Positions 18,828-28,123 are shown, counted from the first letter of the stretch. The stretch is 64,000 nucleotides of DNA from Prochlorococcus marinus XMU1404 (GCF_017696175.1 NZ_JAAORE010000003.1:248001-312000), one strand, 5' to 3'. Made by a program: numbers and translations. Notes: generated from the sequence alone by a model not told the origin.

Positions 18828-19577
18828 CTAGGACTCTAAAAACCTTTTTTGACCATCTTCAAAGAAATCCTTTTTATTCCATACTTCGATTACATCTGGG
18901 AAATGTTTTTCCATACAATTATCACAAACCCCATGACTGAATCTAATATCACTAATTTTCGAAAGATATTTTTCTAAATGCATCCAATCGCCCTCCTTAT
19001 TTTTCACTTCTCTGCAATATGAACAGACAGATAAAATACCTTCCTGTTTGTGCAAGTTAGACAAAGCATCTAGCAAGTTCAATGACTTTTTTCTAAGCTC
19101 TAAAAATGAAACTATTTGCTTAGATAATAATTCCATAATATTGAATTGTTGTGTAGTTAGATTTCCTGGCTTTCTGTCTATTACACAAAGAGTTCCAAGT
19201 TTATTACCATCACTATTTCTAAGGGGAAAACCTGCATAAAAACGAATCTTGGGGTCTCCTGTTACCAATGGATTATTTATAAACCTTTCATCTTGGAAAG
19301 CATCATGAATAATTAATGGACTATTTTCTTTTATTGCATGGGTACAAAAAGACCAATCTCTTTTAGTTTCTGATATTTGAAGTCCTATTTTGGATTTAAA
19401 CCATTGTTTATCTTTGTCTACCAATGTCATTAAAGAAATAGGCACATTACAGGTTGTAGCAGCAATTTTTGTAATATCGTCATAACATGATTCTGGCTTG
19501 GTTCCCAAAATCCTATATTCTGCTAAAGCTTTTAATCTTCTTTCCTCTTCTTCTTTTTTTGATACAAGATTCTGCAT
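18828..19577 (-). CDS. GAF-domain protein with a C-terminal cysteine-rich motif
   Basis: It has 249 residues. Residues ~30-165 form a GAF domain (ITKIAATTCNVPISLMTLVD, WSFCTHAI, FYAGFPLRNSDGNKLGTLCVID). The C-terminus contains CSYCREVK, WMHLEKYL, HGVCDNC, a cysteine/histidine pattern often found after GAF or PAS domains in bacterial sensors, which may bind metal. No kinase or cyclase domain is attached, so it is likely a sensory adaptor. Confidence 0.85.
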   Translation of the reverse strand: MQNLVSKKEEEERRLKALAEYRILGTKPESCYDDITKIAATTCNVPISLMTLVDKDKQWFKSKIGLQISETKRDWSFCTHAIKENSPLIIHDAFQDERFINNPLVTGDPKIRFYAGFPLRNSDGNKLGTLCVIDRKPGNLTTQQFNIMELLSKQIVSFLELRKKSLNLLDALSNLHKQEGILSVCSYCREVKNKEGDWMHLEKYLSKISDIRFSHGVCDNCMEKHFPDVIEVWNKKDFFEDGQKRFLES

Positions 19578-19696
19578 TAATCTTCACCAATAATTAAAAC
19601 TTTAAAATTAAAGTTTCTCCAAAAAACTTTTTCCGTCTAATACTTAATAAAAAAAAGATAAACTTATTGAATTGTTACTTACTGATTTATTACTTA

Positions 19697-20938
19697 TTAA
19701 TTTATTGATTGATTTAACTTTGAGACTGCCATCCCAGCGATCCATCCACTTGTCCAACAATGTTGAAAATTAAATCCACCAGTGATCCCATCAACATCCA
19801 AAACTTCTCCAGAAAAAAATAACCCTGGACAAATTAAGCTCTCCATACTTTTAAAATTAACCTCATTAATTTTTACGCCTCCGGAAGTAACAAATTCCTC
19901 GCCAAATGGACCTTTGCCCGAAATTATATATTTATCCCTCATTAGAGTATTTATCATTTTCTCTCTTTCATCCGCCAGTAAATCAGCCCACTTTTTCTCT
20001 TTATCAATACCTATTTTCTTTAATAAAAAAATCCATAATCTTTTTGTTAATAGTGGAACAGGTCTACTATTAATAAGATTCACCTTGCCTTTATTTAATC
20101 TTAAATAATTAATTTTTTCTTTTAACTCCTCATAACTTAAAGAAGACCATTTAATGATTAAATTAAATTTATATTTTTGGCTATAAAGTTCCCTTGCTGC
20201 AATTGATGAAAGTTTTAATACTGCTGGCCCACTAAACCCCCAATGCGTTATTAGTAAATCGCCTCTATTTTGAAAATTTTTATTGTTTAAATTAATTTCT
20301 ATATCTATTCCCCTCATCGATACCCCACTACATTCATCCAAATTTGGTTCTTTTGTGGAAAAAGTAAAAAGCGATGGTACAGGTTTAACAATGGTGTGTC
20401 CAAGATTTTGAGCTAATTTATATCCGCTTGGATTACCTCCAGTTGAAAGAATAATATTTTTTGCAGTTACCTTTGCTTTTTTAAGACTAAAAATATTGAA
20501 TATATTATCTGAAGTTTTAGCAATTTCTTTTACAAAAAATTTTGTTAGTATCTCTACGTTTTTTGATAAAGCACTTTTTCTCAAACAATCAATAACATCT
20601 GAAGAAGAATTAGACACTGGGAATACTCTTAGATCTTCCTCAATTTTTAATTTTAAACCTTTTTTCTCAAACCAATCGTATACATCTCCAGCAGCAAAAC
20701 GATTAAATGATTCCAAGAGCTGAATTCCACCTCTGGGGTAATTCTCAATTAGTTCATTCGGTATCCATGTCGCATTAGTGACGTTACATCTTCCTCCTCC
20801 ACTAATCCTTACTTTCTCCATAAGTTTTGAAGTTCCTTCAAGAATTATTATTCTTTTTACTCCATTTTCAGCAGCAGTTATTGCTGTCATAAAACCGGCT
20901 GCACCGCCTCCAACAACTGCTAAATCAAAAGGTTCCAA
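19697..20938 (-). CDS. HI0933/BaiN-family FAD-dependent oxidoreductase
   Basis: It has 413 residues. The dinucleotide-binding motif AVVGGGAAGFMTAITAAENG is at the N-terminus, followed by the family signature KVRISGGGRCNVTN and ILSTGGNPSGYKLAQ. The C-terminal block runs TSGGVKINEV, FFSGEVLDVDGITGGFN and CWTSGWIAG. The physiological substrate is unknown. Confidence 0.88.
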   Translation of the reverse strand: MEPFDLAVVGGGAAGFMTAITAAENGVKRIIILEGTSKLMEKVRISGGGRCNVTNATWIPNELIENYPRGGIQLLESFNRFAAGDVYDWFEKKGLKLKIEEDLRVFPVSNSSSDVIDCLRKSALSKNVEILTKFFVKEIAKTSDNIFNIFSLKKAKVTAKNIILSTGGNPSGYKLAQNLGHTIVKPVPSLFTFSTKEPNLDECSGVSMRGIDIEINLNNKNFQNRGDLLITHWGFSGPAVLKLSSIAARELYSQKYKFNLIIKWSSLSYEELKEKINYLRLNKGKVNLINSRPVPLLTKRLWIFLLKKIGIDKEKKWADLLADEREKMINTLMRDKYIISGKGPFGEEFVTSGGVKINEVNFKSMESLICPGLFFSGEVLDVDGITGGFNFQHCWTSGWIAGMAVSKLNQSIN

Positions 20939-21123
20939 AAACTTATTATTTAATATGCTTCAATCTGATAATAGCAAGTAGTTATAAAGAAAAATTAGTC
21001 CAAAAACCATAAAAAAATAAATATAAAACTTTAAAACTACATAATAAATAGCTACGATTCGCTAATTTTTAAATTTCTAGAAAAATCAACACAGTCGTTA
21101 TTTTTATGATTTAAGTTAATTAA

Positions 21124-21360
21124 ATGAGTTTGTTATTTTCTTACGTTAAATATTCTGAGGCCAGTTTTCCTATGACTGGTCAATATACTGCTCTTCTTTT
21201 AATAACTTCTGTTATTTGGGTTCTACTTTGGTTTGGATATAGACAAAATAAGATAAATGATGAGATCAAGAAAAAAGAAAAAGAAGAAAGAATTAATGCG
21301 AAAGTTCAAAGAAGAAAGAAGTTAGAGAGTTTGTACCCTACTAATAAAAAAACTGTTTAA
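21124..21360 (+). CDS. Small single-span membrane protein, 78 residues
   Basis: One transmembrane segment (YTALLLITSVIWVLLWFGYR) is followed by a highly charged helical tail (KKKEKEERINAKVQRRKKLE). It is the first of several microproteins of this shape. Function unknown. Confidence 0.6.
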   Translation: MSLLFSYVKYSEASFPMTGQYTALLLITSVIWVLLWFGYRQNKINDEIKKKEKEERINAKVQRRKKLESLYPTNKKTV

Positions 21361-21378
21361 AATAAACTATTTAGGAAC

Positions 21379-21477
21379 ATGAAAAAAAATAATTTCAAAT
21401 CATTAATTCAGTACTTACCGGGGATTTTGATTCTTATTTATGTATTCTTTTTAGCATTTACTCAATTTATAAAATAA
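21379..21477 (+). CDS. Membrane microprotein, 32 residues
   Basis: MKKNNFKSLIQYLPG leads into one hydrophobic span (ILILIYVFFLAFTQF). It lies 18 bases after the gene at 21124, with GGAAC before the ATG, so it is probably cotranscribed. Small size keeps confidence modest. Confidence 0.45.
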   Translation: MKKNNFKSLIQYLPGILILIYVFFLAFTQFIK

Positions 21478-21498
21478 AATTTTTAAAAATTATTCGTT

Positions 21499-22371
21499 TT
21501 GATTGGAATCCTTTCTGCTTTTGGAGCTGCTACATCTTGGACATATGCATGCTTTATTTGGCGCTCGCAAACTCAAAAATATAAATCAATAGATATTAAT
21601 TTAATAAAAAATATAATAGCTTTTTTAATTTTTATACCTGCTTTTATCAATCTAAGTTCTACAACTGAATTAAAAAACATATTTATCCTACTAATGAGTG
21701 GAATAATAGGTATTGGTTTAGGTGATACTTTCTATTTAAAGTCACTACAAACAATTGGCACAAGAAAAACTTTATCTATAGAAACTCTTTCTCCGTTAAT
21801 GGCAGCTTTATCAGGGGAATTTTTTATTAATGAAAATTTAACAACTAAATCATGGGTTGGAATAATTATAGTAACGATTTCGCTATTCATAATTCTCAGA
21901 AAAGGTAACGATTTTAAAGAGGAAAACTCCTCTTTCTCAGAAAAAAATAACTTTAAGATTTTTGCTTTTCCTTTTTTATCAGTTTTATGTGCTGTTCTTG
22001 GAGGTCTTTTATCAAGGATGGTTTTCCTTCAAAGCAATTTATCTCCTTTACTTACAACTGAAATAAGATTATTAGGTGCAATAATTTTTTTAATTAGTCT
22101 AAAAGGATTTAAGATTAATTTTTTCTTAAAAAACATAGACAAAAAACAACAAAAAAGATTTTTTATTTCAATACTTCTTGGAACAAATGTAGGAATATTT
22201 CTACAACAAGTTGTGTTTAAAACCCTTCCCATAGGAGTAGGATGGGCTTTATTAAGCATATCTCCAGTAATTTCCTTATTTTTTGCTAAGACTGAGGAAA
22301 GAGAAATTACCAAAAAAATAACATTTTTTACTTGTTTTTTATTTTTTGGCTTGACATTAATAATTGTTTAA
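21499..22371 (+). CDS. EamA/DMT-family transporter
   Basis: It has 290 residues and about ten hydrophobic segments in two repeats of five, the EamA layout. The first repeat begins ILSAFGAATSWTYACFIW. MAALSGEFFINENLTTKSWVGIIIV and LSISPVISLFFAKTEERE mark the conserved ends of the two repeats. Substrate unknown. The TTG start is the only codon that includes the first helix. Confidence 0.82.
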   Translation: MIGILSAFGAATSWTYACFIWRSQTQKYKSIDINLIKNIIAFLIFIPAFINLSSTTELKNIFILLMSGIIGIGLGDTFYLKSLQTIGTRKTLSIETLSPLMAALSGEFFINENLTTKSWVGIIIVTISLFIILRKGNDFKEENSSFSEKNNFKIFAFPFLSVLCAVLGGLLSRMVFLQSNLSPLLTTEIRLLGAIIFLISLKGFKINFFLKNIDKKQQKRFFISILLGTNVGIFLQQVVFKTLPIGVGWALLSISPVISLFFAKTEEREITKKITFFTCFLFFGLTLIIV

Positions 22372-22448
22372 TCTCTGAGTTAATGTAAAAAATACTCATG
22401 TTAATAAAAATCAAATTAAATAAAATTACCCTATAAACACTCAAAACA

Positions 22449-22571
22449 ATGAAAACATTAAAGAAAAAAAGACTCGGCACATTGGAAGTTTATGTTATTT
22501 TTTTAAGCTGCATTTATGCAGGCTTTATAGGTTATAAATCTCTATTAAATGTTTTATTTACTTGGAATTAA
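22449..22571 (+). CDS. Membrane microprotein, 40 residues
   Basis: Basic N-terminus (MKTLKKKRLGTLEVYVIFLS) and one hydrophobic span (CIYAGFIGYKSLLNVLF). Its stop overlaps by four bases the stop region of the convergent Asp-rich gene. Function unknown. Confidence 0.45.
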   Translation: MKTLKKKRLGTLEVYVIFLSCIYAGFIGYKSLLNVLFTWN

Positions 22572-22702
22572 TTAATTCTTTCTAATGATTTAATCAACTT
22601 ACCTCCATCTTGGTCATCATCATCATTTGAAGCGAAAAATAAAAAAAATATTCCTAAAGAAGCTATAGATAGCGAAATTGACAATACAGAAAGCTCATCC
22701 AT
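22568..22702 (-). CDS. Asp-rich membrane microprotein (DDDDQDGG family), 44 residues
   Basis: One span (SVLSISLSIASLGIFFLFFA) is followed by NDDDDQDGGKLIKSLE. The span plus poly-Asp plus DGGxLI layout recurs in the products at 23840 and 45657, which defines a small paralogous family in this window. Function unknown. The Asp cluster could bind cations, which is inference only. Confidence 0.6.
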   Translation of the reverse strand: MDELSVLSISLSIASLGIFFLFFASNDDDDQDGGKLIKSLERIN

Positions 22703-22821
22703 AAATTAGAAATTTTTTTTATGATAAACGAAAAAAAATAAAAGACAGTAAAGAAATACACATTCTCGAAAATAAATATTTCTTTTATTTGTAAAATGAA
22801 AAAACACATCCGAACTATTTC

Positions 22822-23097
22822 GTGAAAGTTCTAATAACTTCGCCCTGTAGTGCAAGCGTAATAATTCAGTATGGAATAAAAAGTTGGCCTATTTGGGAAT
22901 GTGAGCCAAGCAAATTTCAATGGAATTACGATGATAAGGAAATTTGCTTAATTATTGAAGGTAAAGCGAAAATAAGTACCCAAAACGGTGACATTTACTT
23001 GATTAAAGCTGGAGATCTAGTTGAGTTTCCTGCTGGACTTAACTGCGAATGGGAAGTAACCAAAAGTATTAAAAAACATTATCGATTGGGTAGCTAA
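22822..23097 (+). CDS. Cupin-domain protein (EutQ-like / cupin_3)
   Basis: It has 91 residues from a GTG start. The single cupin fold is seen in WPIWECEPSKFQWNYDDKE, ICLIIEGKAKI, and KAGDLVEFPAGLNCEWEV. The length equals one beta-barrel. It lacks the usual His pair, having Trp and Glu at those places, as in the Cupin_3 group. Substrate unknown. Confidence 0.8.
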   Translation: MKVLITSPCSASVIIQYGIKSWPIWECEPSKFQWNYDDKEICLIIEGKAKISTQNGDIYLIKAGDLVEFPAGLNCEWEVTKSIKKHYRLGS

Positions 23098-23188
23098 ATT
23101 TAAGAAAAAAGATTTTTTCTTCTTTACTGTTAAGTCAATGTAGATAAAATATGGTTAATAAAAAATTTTCAAGAAGGAAATTAATATT

Positions 23189-23359
23189 ATGCCTTTTACT
23201 GATCAAGAATATTTTGAGGTTATTGAAAAAAACGAAATAGTAAAAAAGGCCTTTGAAAATATTAAGCAAATTTGCATTGATTTACAAAAACAAACAAATT
23301 GTCCTGAAGAGGATCTAAAAGATTTTCTTGAATTTATTTCTAAACAATGGAATAAGTAA
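23189..23359 (+). CDS. Small acidic helical protein, 56 residues
   Basis: MPFTDQEYFEVIEKNEIVKK begins a soluble helical protein with Cys29 and Cys38 (QICIDLQKQTNCPEEDL). A GAAGGAA purine run precedes the ATG by 11 bases. Unknown function. Confidence 0.55.
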   Translation: MPFTDQEYFEVIEKNEIVKKAFENIKQICIDLQKQTNCPEEDLKDFLEFISKQWNK

Positions 23360-23423
23360 TAATTAAAAAGCCTTTTAAATACTAAATTTAAAATTTCAAT
23401 TTAGTTTTCTGAGACAATAAGTT

Positions 23424-23555
23424 CTAATCTAATTCCTTTTTTGGTTTTGTATTGATATTGGAAGTTCCCTTAGCAGCAGAAACGAAGAAAAAGAAGCCTA
23501 CAATTCCTGAGATACCAAATATCGCAGCCAAAGGATCAAAAGTGAAAGAAAACAT
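23424..23555 (-). CDS. Small membrane protein, 43 residues
   Basis: MFSFTFDPLAAIFGISGIVG leads into one span (FGISGIVGFFFFVSAA) and a polar tail KGTSNINTKPKKELD. An upstream in-frame ATG at 23606 would add 17 residues, but the short form has the typical microprotein layout. Unknown function. Confidence 0.5.
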   Translation of the reverse strand: MFSFTFDPLAAIFGISGIVGFFFFVSAAKGTSNINTKPKKELD

Positions 23556-23839
23556 AGAATTTATAAAATCAAGATAAATAATAGTTTTTGAATCAAAATT
23601 GTACAATTATTGTTAAGTATAAAAAATAACAATTGCGCGATTCATTATGTCATTATTAGTTTCTCAGTAGGTTCAAAAAAATTATTATTCAAATTGATTT
23701 TAAGAATAAAAATATCAATACATACAAAAGATCTATTCGTGCTAAAGAGAAAAGTTTTTAAAAAATATTTATAGAAATATTGAATAAAACACTACCTAGA
23801 GGATCCACAATTGTTGTTTCTTTAGATTAATATCAATTC

Positions 23840-24022
23840 ATGACAGAATTTTACTCAGCTTCTTCCTCAGTAAGTCCTTTTACAGCAATATTATGGTGCC
23901 TTTATCCAGTAGCTGTACTTGTAATTATTGAATTACTTCTGGGGGGTGGGTTTGATGATGACAATAATGACGATCAAGATGGTGGAATGCTAATACCTGC
24001 TTACTCTAGATCAGACGTTTGA
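23840..24022 (+). CDS. Asp-rich membrane microprotein (DDDDQDGG family), 60 residues
   Basis: A hydrophobic span (ILWCLYPVAVLVIIELLLGG) is followed by FDDDNNDDQDGGMLIPAYSR. It is paralogous to the products at 22568 and especially 45657, which ends in a DDDDDDDGGGLISP-type tail. The 45657 copy lies in an hli operon, which hints at a thylakoid or light-stress setting; this is inference. Confidence 0.65.
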   Translation: MTEFYSASSSVSPFTAILWCLYPVAVLVIIELLLGGGFDDDNNDDQDGGMLIPAYSRSDV

Positions 24023-24059
24023 ATTTTTGAATTAAAGACTCATAAGGAATTTAATTAAA

Positions 24060-24200
24060 TTGGAGAACAATATTGATACAACTCATATTTCTCTAATTAC
24101 ACTTACCATCCTTATGATTTCCTCTCTAACCTGGCTCGTCTTAAGAACCCTTAAGGAAGGTAGAAAAGCTCTGACAGAAATAAATAAGGATAGATCGTGA
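24060..24200 (+). CDS. Possible membrane microprotein, 46 residues
   Basis: From a TTG start: polar N-terminus, one span (HISLITLTILMISSLTWLVL) and a charged tail RTLKEGRKALTEINKDRS. It starts 38 bases after the Asp-rich gene, perhaps in one transcript. The weak start codon makes it tentative. Confidence 0.4.
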   Translation: MENNIDTTHISLITLTILMISSLTWLVLRTLKEGRKALTEINKDRS

Positions 24201-24445
24201 AATACAATAAACATTCAAAAATGTAGAATTTGATTAGATTTATAAAACTCTTAGATTTATAAGTTTTACTAACTAAATAGATATATTCCATAATTTAAAA
24301 ACTTTTCCTTCTAAAAATTTGGGAAAAGCATAAAAAACTTAAATAAATACTAGAATTTGTTTGATTGCTAAGTCAAAAAACTACCAATCTGTTGAAATCC
24401 CATTTTTATGAAAGGACTTCTTTGTTATTACTTTAATAAATAAAA

Positions 24446-24541
24446 ATGCATCTAAATTCTTTACTTTATATTTGTTCTATATCTTTATTCATTTATATAA
24501 TGGCACTGTTTTGGAGAGACTTGCCAAATCAAAAAAAGTAA
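24446..24541 (+). CDS. Membrane microprotein, 31 residues
   Basis: It starts MHLNSLLYICSISLFIYIMA and ends LFWRDLPNQKK. One span with a short basic tail, the layout repeated throughout this region. Tentative because of length. Confidence 0.4.
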   Translation: MHLNSLLYICSISLFIYIMALFWRDLPNQKK

Positions 24542-24623
24542 ATAAATAATTAATATTAATTTTGTTGCTTATAAAAATAAATTGAGTTATTAATTTAATA
24601 TTGGATTTAATTTTTTTATATAA

Positions 24624-24788
24624 ATGCTGAAAGAATCTTCAAATAACAATAACAAAAACATATTCTCAAAAACTAACAGTATTGCAAAAGAAAAGATGAT
24701 TTGCAAAGACGGATTCTGTTCATTACCAAATCAAGATGAGATTTCAAAACAAGATTCAAATGATATGAATTTATTTGATCCTATTTAG
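24624..24788 (+). CDS. Small polar protein, 54 residues
   Basis: It is rich in Asn, Ser and Lys, beginning MLKESSNNNNKNIFSK and containing MICKDGFCSLPNQDEI with a C-x4-C pair. No domain recognised. Confidence 0.45.
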   Translation: MLKESSNNNNKNIFSKTNSIAKEKMICKDGFCSLPNQDEISKQDSNDMNLFDPI

Positions 24789-24856
24789 TAAATAAATAAT
24801 ATTTTGATAAATTAAAGATTAAATTGATAATGTTAGATTCTTTGAATTTTTAATTT

Positions 24857-25192
24857 ATGTTTAATGACTTTTTAAACGCATATAAAGAGTTTTGGATTAA
24901 AGCTACAGACTTCAAGGGATTCACATCTCGATCGGACTGGTGGTTAGTTCAACTAGCGAATCTTATAATTTCTTTCCTAACTATCCCAATATTTTTAAAA
25001 ACGTTTGGATTCAATGTTTATGGCATAGTTTGTATCATTCCTCAAATAGCTATTGATGTAAGAAGAATCAAAGATTTTGGAAAAGATTGGAAATGGATCT
25101 TTATTAATTTAATACCTATCTTAGGATGGATCTTGTGGTTCATCTGGCTAGGCTTTGGTAAGACTGGTAATGGGAAAAATAAACTTATATAG
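24857..25192 (+). CDS. DUF805 membrane protein
   Basis: It has 111 residues. The family start FLNAYKEFWIKATDFKGFTSRSD and the conserved interior VRRIKDFGKDWKWIFINLIP, plus the C-terminal LGFGKTGNGKN, are clear. Four spans are usual, but only about three are obvious here. Role unknown. It converges with the gene at 25196. Confidence 0.82.
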   Translation: MFNDFLNAYKEFWIKATDFKGFTSRSDWWLVQLANLIISFLTIPIFLKTFGFNVYGIVCIIPQIAIDVRRIKDFGKDWKWIFINLIPILGWILWFIWLGFGKTGNGKNKLI

Positions 25193-25195
25193 AAA

Positions 25196-25522
25196 TTAAC
25201 TCCTCAATTTTTTCTTTTTTTTAAAATCTACAAATCTTACCTTTTTTCTTAACTCTATTTGTTTTTCAAGAATTCTAAACACATGCATCTCGCATTCGGT
25301 TAATTTAAGAAACTGATCGAGTGTATCTTTATCTTCTTCATCAAAATTCTCGAAAACTTCTGAAATAGCATTACTATTTCTAGAAATAAAATCCTCTGCT
25401 ACATCTCGTGGATTCTTGCCTGATTCAAAATCCTGAAAAGCTTCATAAGAATTGAGTTCTCTCGTTAACCATTTAAACCATGGTTCATTTTTATTATTTT
25501 TTTTATTTATGATTTTCTTCAT
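25196..25522 (-). CDS. Conserved hypothetical protein, paralogue of the gene at 14473
   Basis: It has 108 residues. The core PWFKWLTRELNSYEAFQDFE, GKNPRDVAEDFISRN, DQFLKLTECEMHVFR parallels the 14473 product. Both N- and C-termini are lysine-rich extensions. Unknown function. Confidence 0.6.
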   Translation of the reverse strand: MKKIINKKNNKNEPWFKWLTRELNSYEAFQDFESGKNPRDVAEDFISRNSNAISEVFENFDEEDKDTLDQFLKLTECEMHVFRILEKQIELRKKVRFVDFKKKKKLRS

Positions 25523-25729
25523 GAAAAAATTTTTACTAGTTTAATCATTATTAGTTATTTAATCTTTGACAGCTGTACAAATACTTATTTTAAAAAACTA
25601 ATTAAAGATTAAACTTATTTTTTTTACAAAATAACTAACATAATTACCATAAAGCTTTTTGAAGAATAAGTATTTATTACTCATTTTTTTGTTTATGAGA
25701 TAGCTAGAATTTATTTTTAGTAAAGTACA

Positions 25730-25948
25730 TTGTCAATTCCATTTTACGACTTTCCTTCATCTCCAATTTTAATAATTGGTGCTCTTGGCATTGCAGTAGC
25801 AATAGCAGTTTTTTTTGTCTCTTACCAAAAATATTTCAATTCTCCTTTGAATAAAGAGCTTGCAGAAAAGAAAAAAGCCTTAATTAAGGAACAAAAAGAA
25901 TTAAATGAAAGATTAGAAAAAATAGAACAAGATTTAAAAAATTTATAA
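25730..25948 (+). CDS. Membrane-anchored coiled-coil protein, 72 residues
   Basis: An N-terminal span (ILIIGALGIAVAIAVFFVSY) is followed by a heptad-rich charged tail (KELAEKKKALIKEQKELNER..LEKIEQDLKNL). The start is a TTG. Function unknown, and the shape suggests a membrane-tethered scaffold. Confidence 0.6.
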   Translation: MSIPFYDFPSSPILIIGALGIAVAIAVFFVSYQKYFNSPLNKELAEKKKALIKEQKELNERLEKIEQDLKNL

Positions 25949-26034
25949 AAAATTACTTTTAAATAGAGATGAGTTAATGATCTCGAATTCAAGACCTTAA
26001 TTTTTTTAACAGCAATTTTGGTCTATAAGGAGAT

Positions 26035-26190
26035 ATGGATAAAGATCATCTTATTGAGTTAATTTCTAATAGTCTTCTTTACGAGAGTAAAAATTCTGAC
26101 TCTAATAAGAATCTTAGTGACTTTAAAAATTACTTAGAAAGATTAAATCTAGATCAATTGAGAACTATGTCTAAAGAATTTATTCTTTAG
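26035..26190 (+). CDS. Small soluble protein (DKxHLI..LISxS family), 51 residues
   Basis: MDKDHLIELISNSLLYESKN ... LNLDQLRTMSKEFIL. The gene at 41661 encodes a paralogue of exactly the same length with the same start (DKEHLIDLISSS) and end (LNLNQLRIISKEFIL). An AAGGAG ribosome-binding site lies just before the ATG. Function unknown. Confidence 0.6.
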   Translation: MDKDHLIELISNSLLYESKNSDSNKNLSDFKNYLERLNLDQLRTMSKEFIL

Positions 26191-26270
26191 TATGGTTTTA
26201 AAATATTTTTTTGTTTATTAAATAATCAATACTTTTTAAAAATTGTTAGCATCAAAAAAATAAGAGAAAT

Positions 26271-27377
26271 ATGCTTAAAGTAAATAGAGTTGATTTTTTA
26301 ATAAAACCATTTTTAAAAAGAAATAATATTAGAGCTTCTTATCAAATTATTTCTACCATCTTCCCAATCTTTTCTATTTGGTCAATCGTCCACCAAATAA
26401 TAAATCAACCTTTTTCATTATTGATTAAAGGATTTCTATTAATACCTTTTTTAGTTCTTCTAACTCTATTTTCTTCTCGAACGTTCTCATTAATGCATGA
26501 TTGCGGTCATAATTCTCTTTTTACAAAACGGAAATTAAACCGCTTTTTTGGATTTTTACTTGGATTGGTTAATGGTATTCCCCAGAAATCATGGTCAATT
26601 GATCATGCATTTCATCACAGAAATAATGGGAATTGGGAAATTTATAAAGGTCCCATAGATGTTTTAAGTCTTGAAGATTATAATTCTCTCTCAAAAAGAG
26701 AACAAATATTTTACAAAGTAAGTCGTAGTTGGTTAATGCTTTTCCCTGGTGGCTTTTATTACTTAGTTTTAAAACCTAGATTGGGACTATGTATTATTTT
26801 TTTTAATTTAACTAAAGATATATTGAAAGAGACTTTTATCAAAATAAAAAACAGAGATTTTACTGAACTTTTAATTATAAATTCAAGAGTTAAACCACCT
26901 TTTTCTGATTATGGAGATAATTTTGGTGAACTATTTGAATTAATAATAAATAACATAGTAGTAATAATCTGGTGGATTTTTATGAGTAAATGGCTTGGAT
27001 TACTTTTTTTCTTATCATTTTATTCAATAGTGTTAACCCTTTCAGCCGCAATTCTAATATGTGTGTTTTTTGTTCAACATAACTATAAGAATGCATATGC
27101 TAAAAGTACAAAAAATTGGGACCTCGTCGATGGAGCGATTTTGGGTAGTAGCAATTTAAATATACCTAATTGGCTTAATTGGTTTTTAGCAGACATATCC
27201 TTCCACAGTATTCATCACCTCTCTGAGAGAATACCAAATTACAATTTAAGAGCATGTCATAAAGCAAATATTCATTTACTGAATCAAGCAAAGTTTTTAA
27301 AATTAAGCGATTTTCCAGACTGCTTTAGATATATTATTTGGGATAAAGAGAATGAAAAATTGATCCAAGTAAATTAA
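26271..27377 (+). CDS. Membrane fatty-acid desaturase-like protein
   Basis: It has 368 residues. The three histidine boxes of membrane di-iron desaturases are HDCGH, HAFHH (SIDHAFHHRNNGNWE) and HSIHH (DISFHSIHHLSERIPN). Four to six hydrophobic segments surround them. It introduces a double bond or hydroxyl into an acyl chain or related lipid, with regiospecificity unknown. A second desaturase gene follows at 29055. Confidence 0.85.
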   Translation: MLKVNRVDFLIKPFLKRNNIRASYQIISTIFPIFSIWSIVHQIINQPFSLLIKGFLLIPFLVLLTLFSSRTFSLMHDCGHNSLFTKRKLNRFFGFLLGLVNGIPQKSWSIDHAFHHRNNGNWEIYKGPIDVLSLEDYNSLSKREQIFYKVSRSWLMLFPGGFYYLVLKPRLGLCIIFFNLTKDILKETFIKIKNRDFTELLIINSRVKPPFSDYGDNFGELFELIINNIVVIIWWIFMSKWLGLLFFLSFYSIVLTLSAAILICVFFVQHNYKNAYAKSTKNWDLVDGAILGSSNLNIPNWLNWFLADISFHSIHHLSERIPNYNLRACHKANIHLLNQAKFLKLSDFPDCFRYIIWDKENEKLIQVN

Positions 27378-27380
27378 TAT

Positions 27381-27533
27381 CTAATTAAACTTTCTTCTTA
27401 ACTTTCTTTTTATAGGAATACCACTATAAGCATGAGTTCCGATTGAAGGTGGCATGTCATTCTTCAAAGGATGCATAAAAGCATTTGCCATACTCTCTAA
27501 CATTTTAGAAAGCCAATTTATAAGTGATTTCAT
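27381..27533 (-). CDS. Small basic protein, 50 residues
   Basis: MKSLINWLSKMLESMANAFM, then HPLKNDMPPSIGTHAYSGIP and a basic tail IKRKLRRKFN. An amphipathic N-terminus is likely. It converges with the desaturase gene with only 3 bases between stops. Confidence 0.5.
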   Translation of the reverse strand: MKSLINWLSKMLESMANAFMHPLKNDMPPSIGTHAYSGIPIKRKLRRKFN

Positions 27534-27819
27534 TTGAGAATCTAAAAGTGTACTAAATTATCATCTAATTAAATTACTTAAAAGTAAATCAGTCTTTATG
27601 CTGATTTTTTTAAAGATTTATTTATAGATTTAATTTTAAATAATCAAAAATATTATTTTCTTATTATTTTATGAGAATATTATTAGTCTTTCTATTGACA
27701 TAAAATAGGAAAATAATTGTTTAGTAAATAATACTTATTTTTTCTAATTCACTTAATAAAGTAAATTTTTGAGCATAATTTCGTGCTATATCTCTATTCC
27801 AAATAAATCTATCAATATT

Positions 27820-27978
27820 ATGAATGATTCAGTTTTTCCTACTAACCAGAACACAGAAATAGATTCTATTAATTCATATTTTGAATGTATTACAGAATGC
27901 GGTGTTGTTGATGGTCATCAAGAATGTATTACTCGTTGTATAGAAATACATTTAAAGGGAGGGGATCAAAATGAATAA
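27820..27978 (+). CDS. Small protein with paired Cys-x3-Cys motifs, 52 residues
   Basis: MNDSVFPTNQNTEID.. then YFECITECGVVDGHQECITR and CIEIHLKGG. The two CxxxC-type pairs suggest metal binding or disulfides. It overlaps the next gene by 8 bases. An in-frame TTG at 27769 could lengthen it, but the ATG at 27820 fits better. Confidence 0.55.
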   Translation: MNDSVFPTNQNTEIDSINSYFECITECGVVDGHQECITRCIEIHLKGGDQNE

Positions 27979-28123
27979 AAAAAAATTTCCACAAAGAAAA
28001 ACAACTTTAAAATGGAACACCAATGGAGAGCTTTCGGAAATTGATATGTTAAGAATTTTAGATAAGTTGTCATCTAGTGAACTTAATCAATGTGAATTAA
28101 CTTGCGATTCTGATCAAGTTTAA
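27971..28123 (+). CDS. Small protein, 50 residues, coupled to the CxxxC gene
   Basis: MNKKKFPQRKTTLKWNTNGE, then LSEIDMLRILDKLSSSELN and a C-x3-C tail CELTCDSDQV. The ATG lies within GGGGATCAAAATGAATAA, overlapping the end of the previous gene, so translational coupling is likely. Confidence 0.55.
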   Translation: MNKKKFPQRKTTLKWNTNGELSEIDMLRILDKLSSSELNQCELTCDSDQV

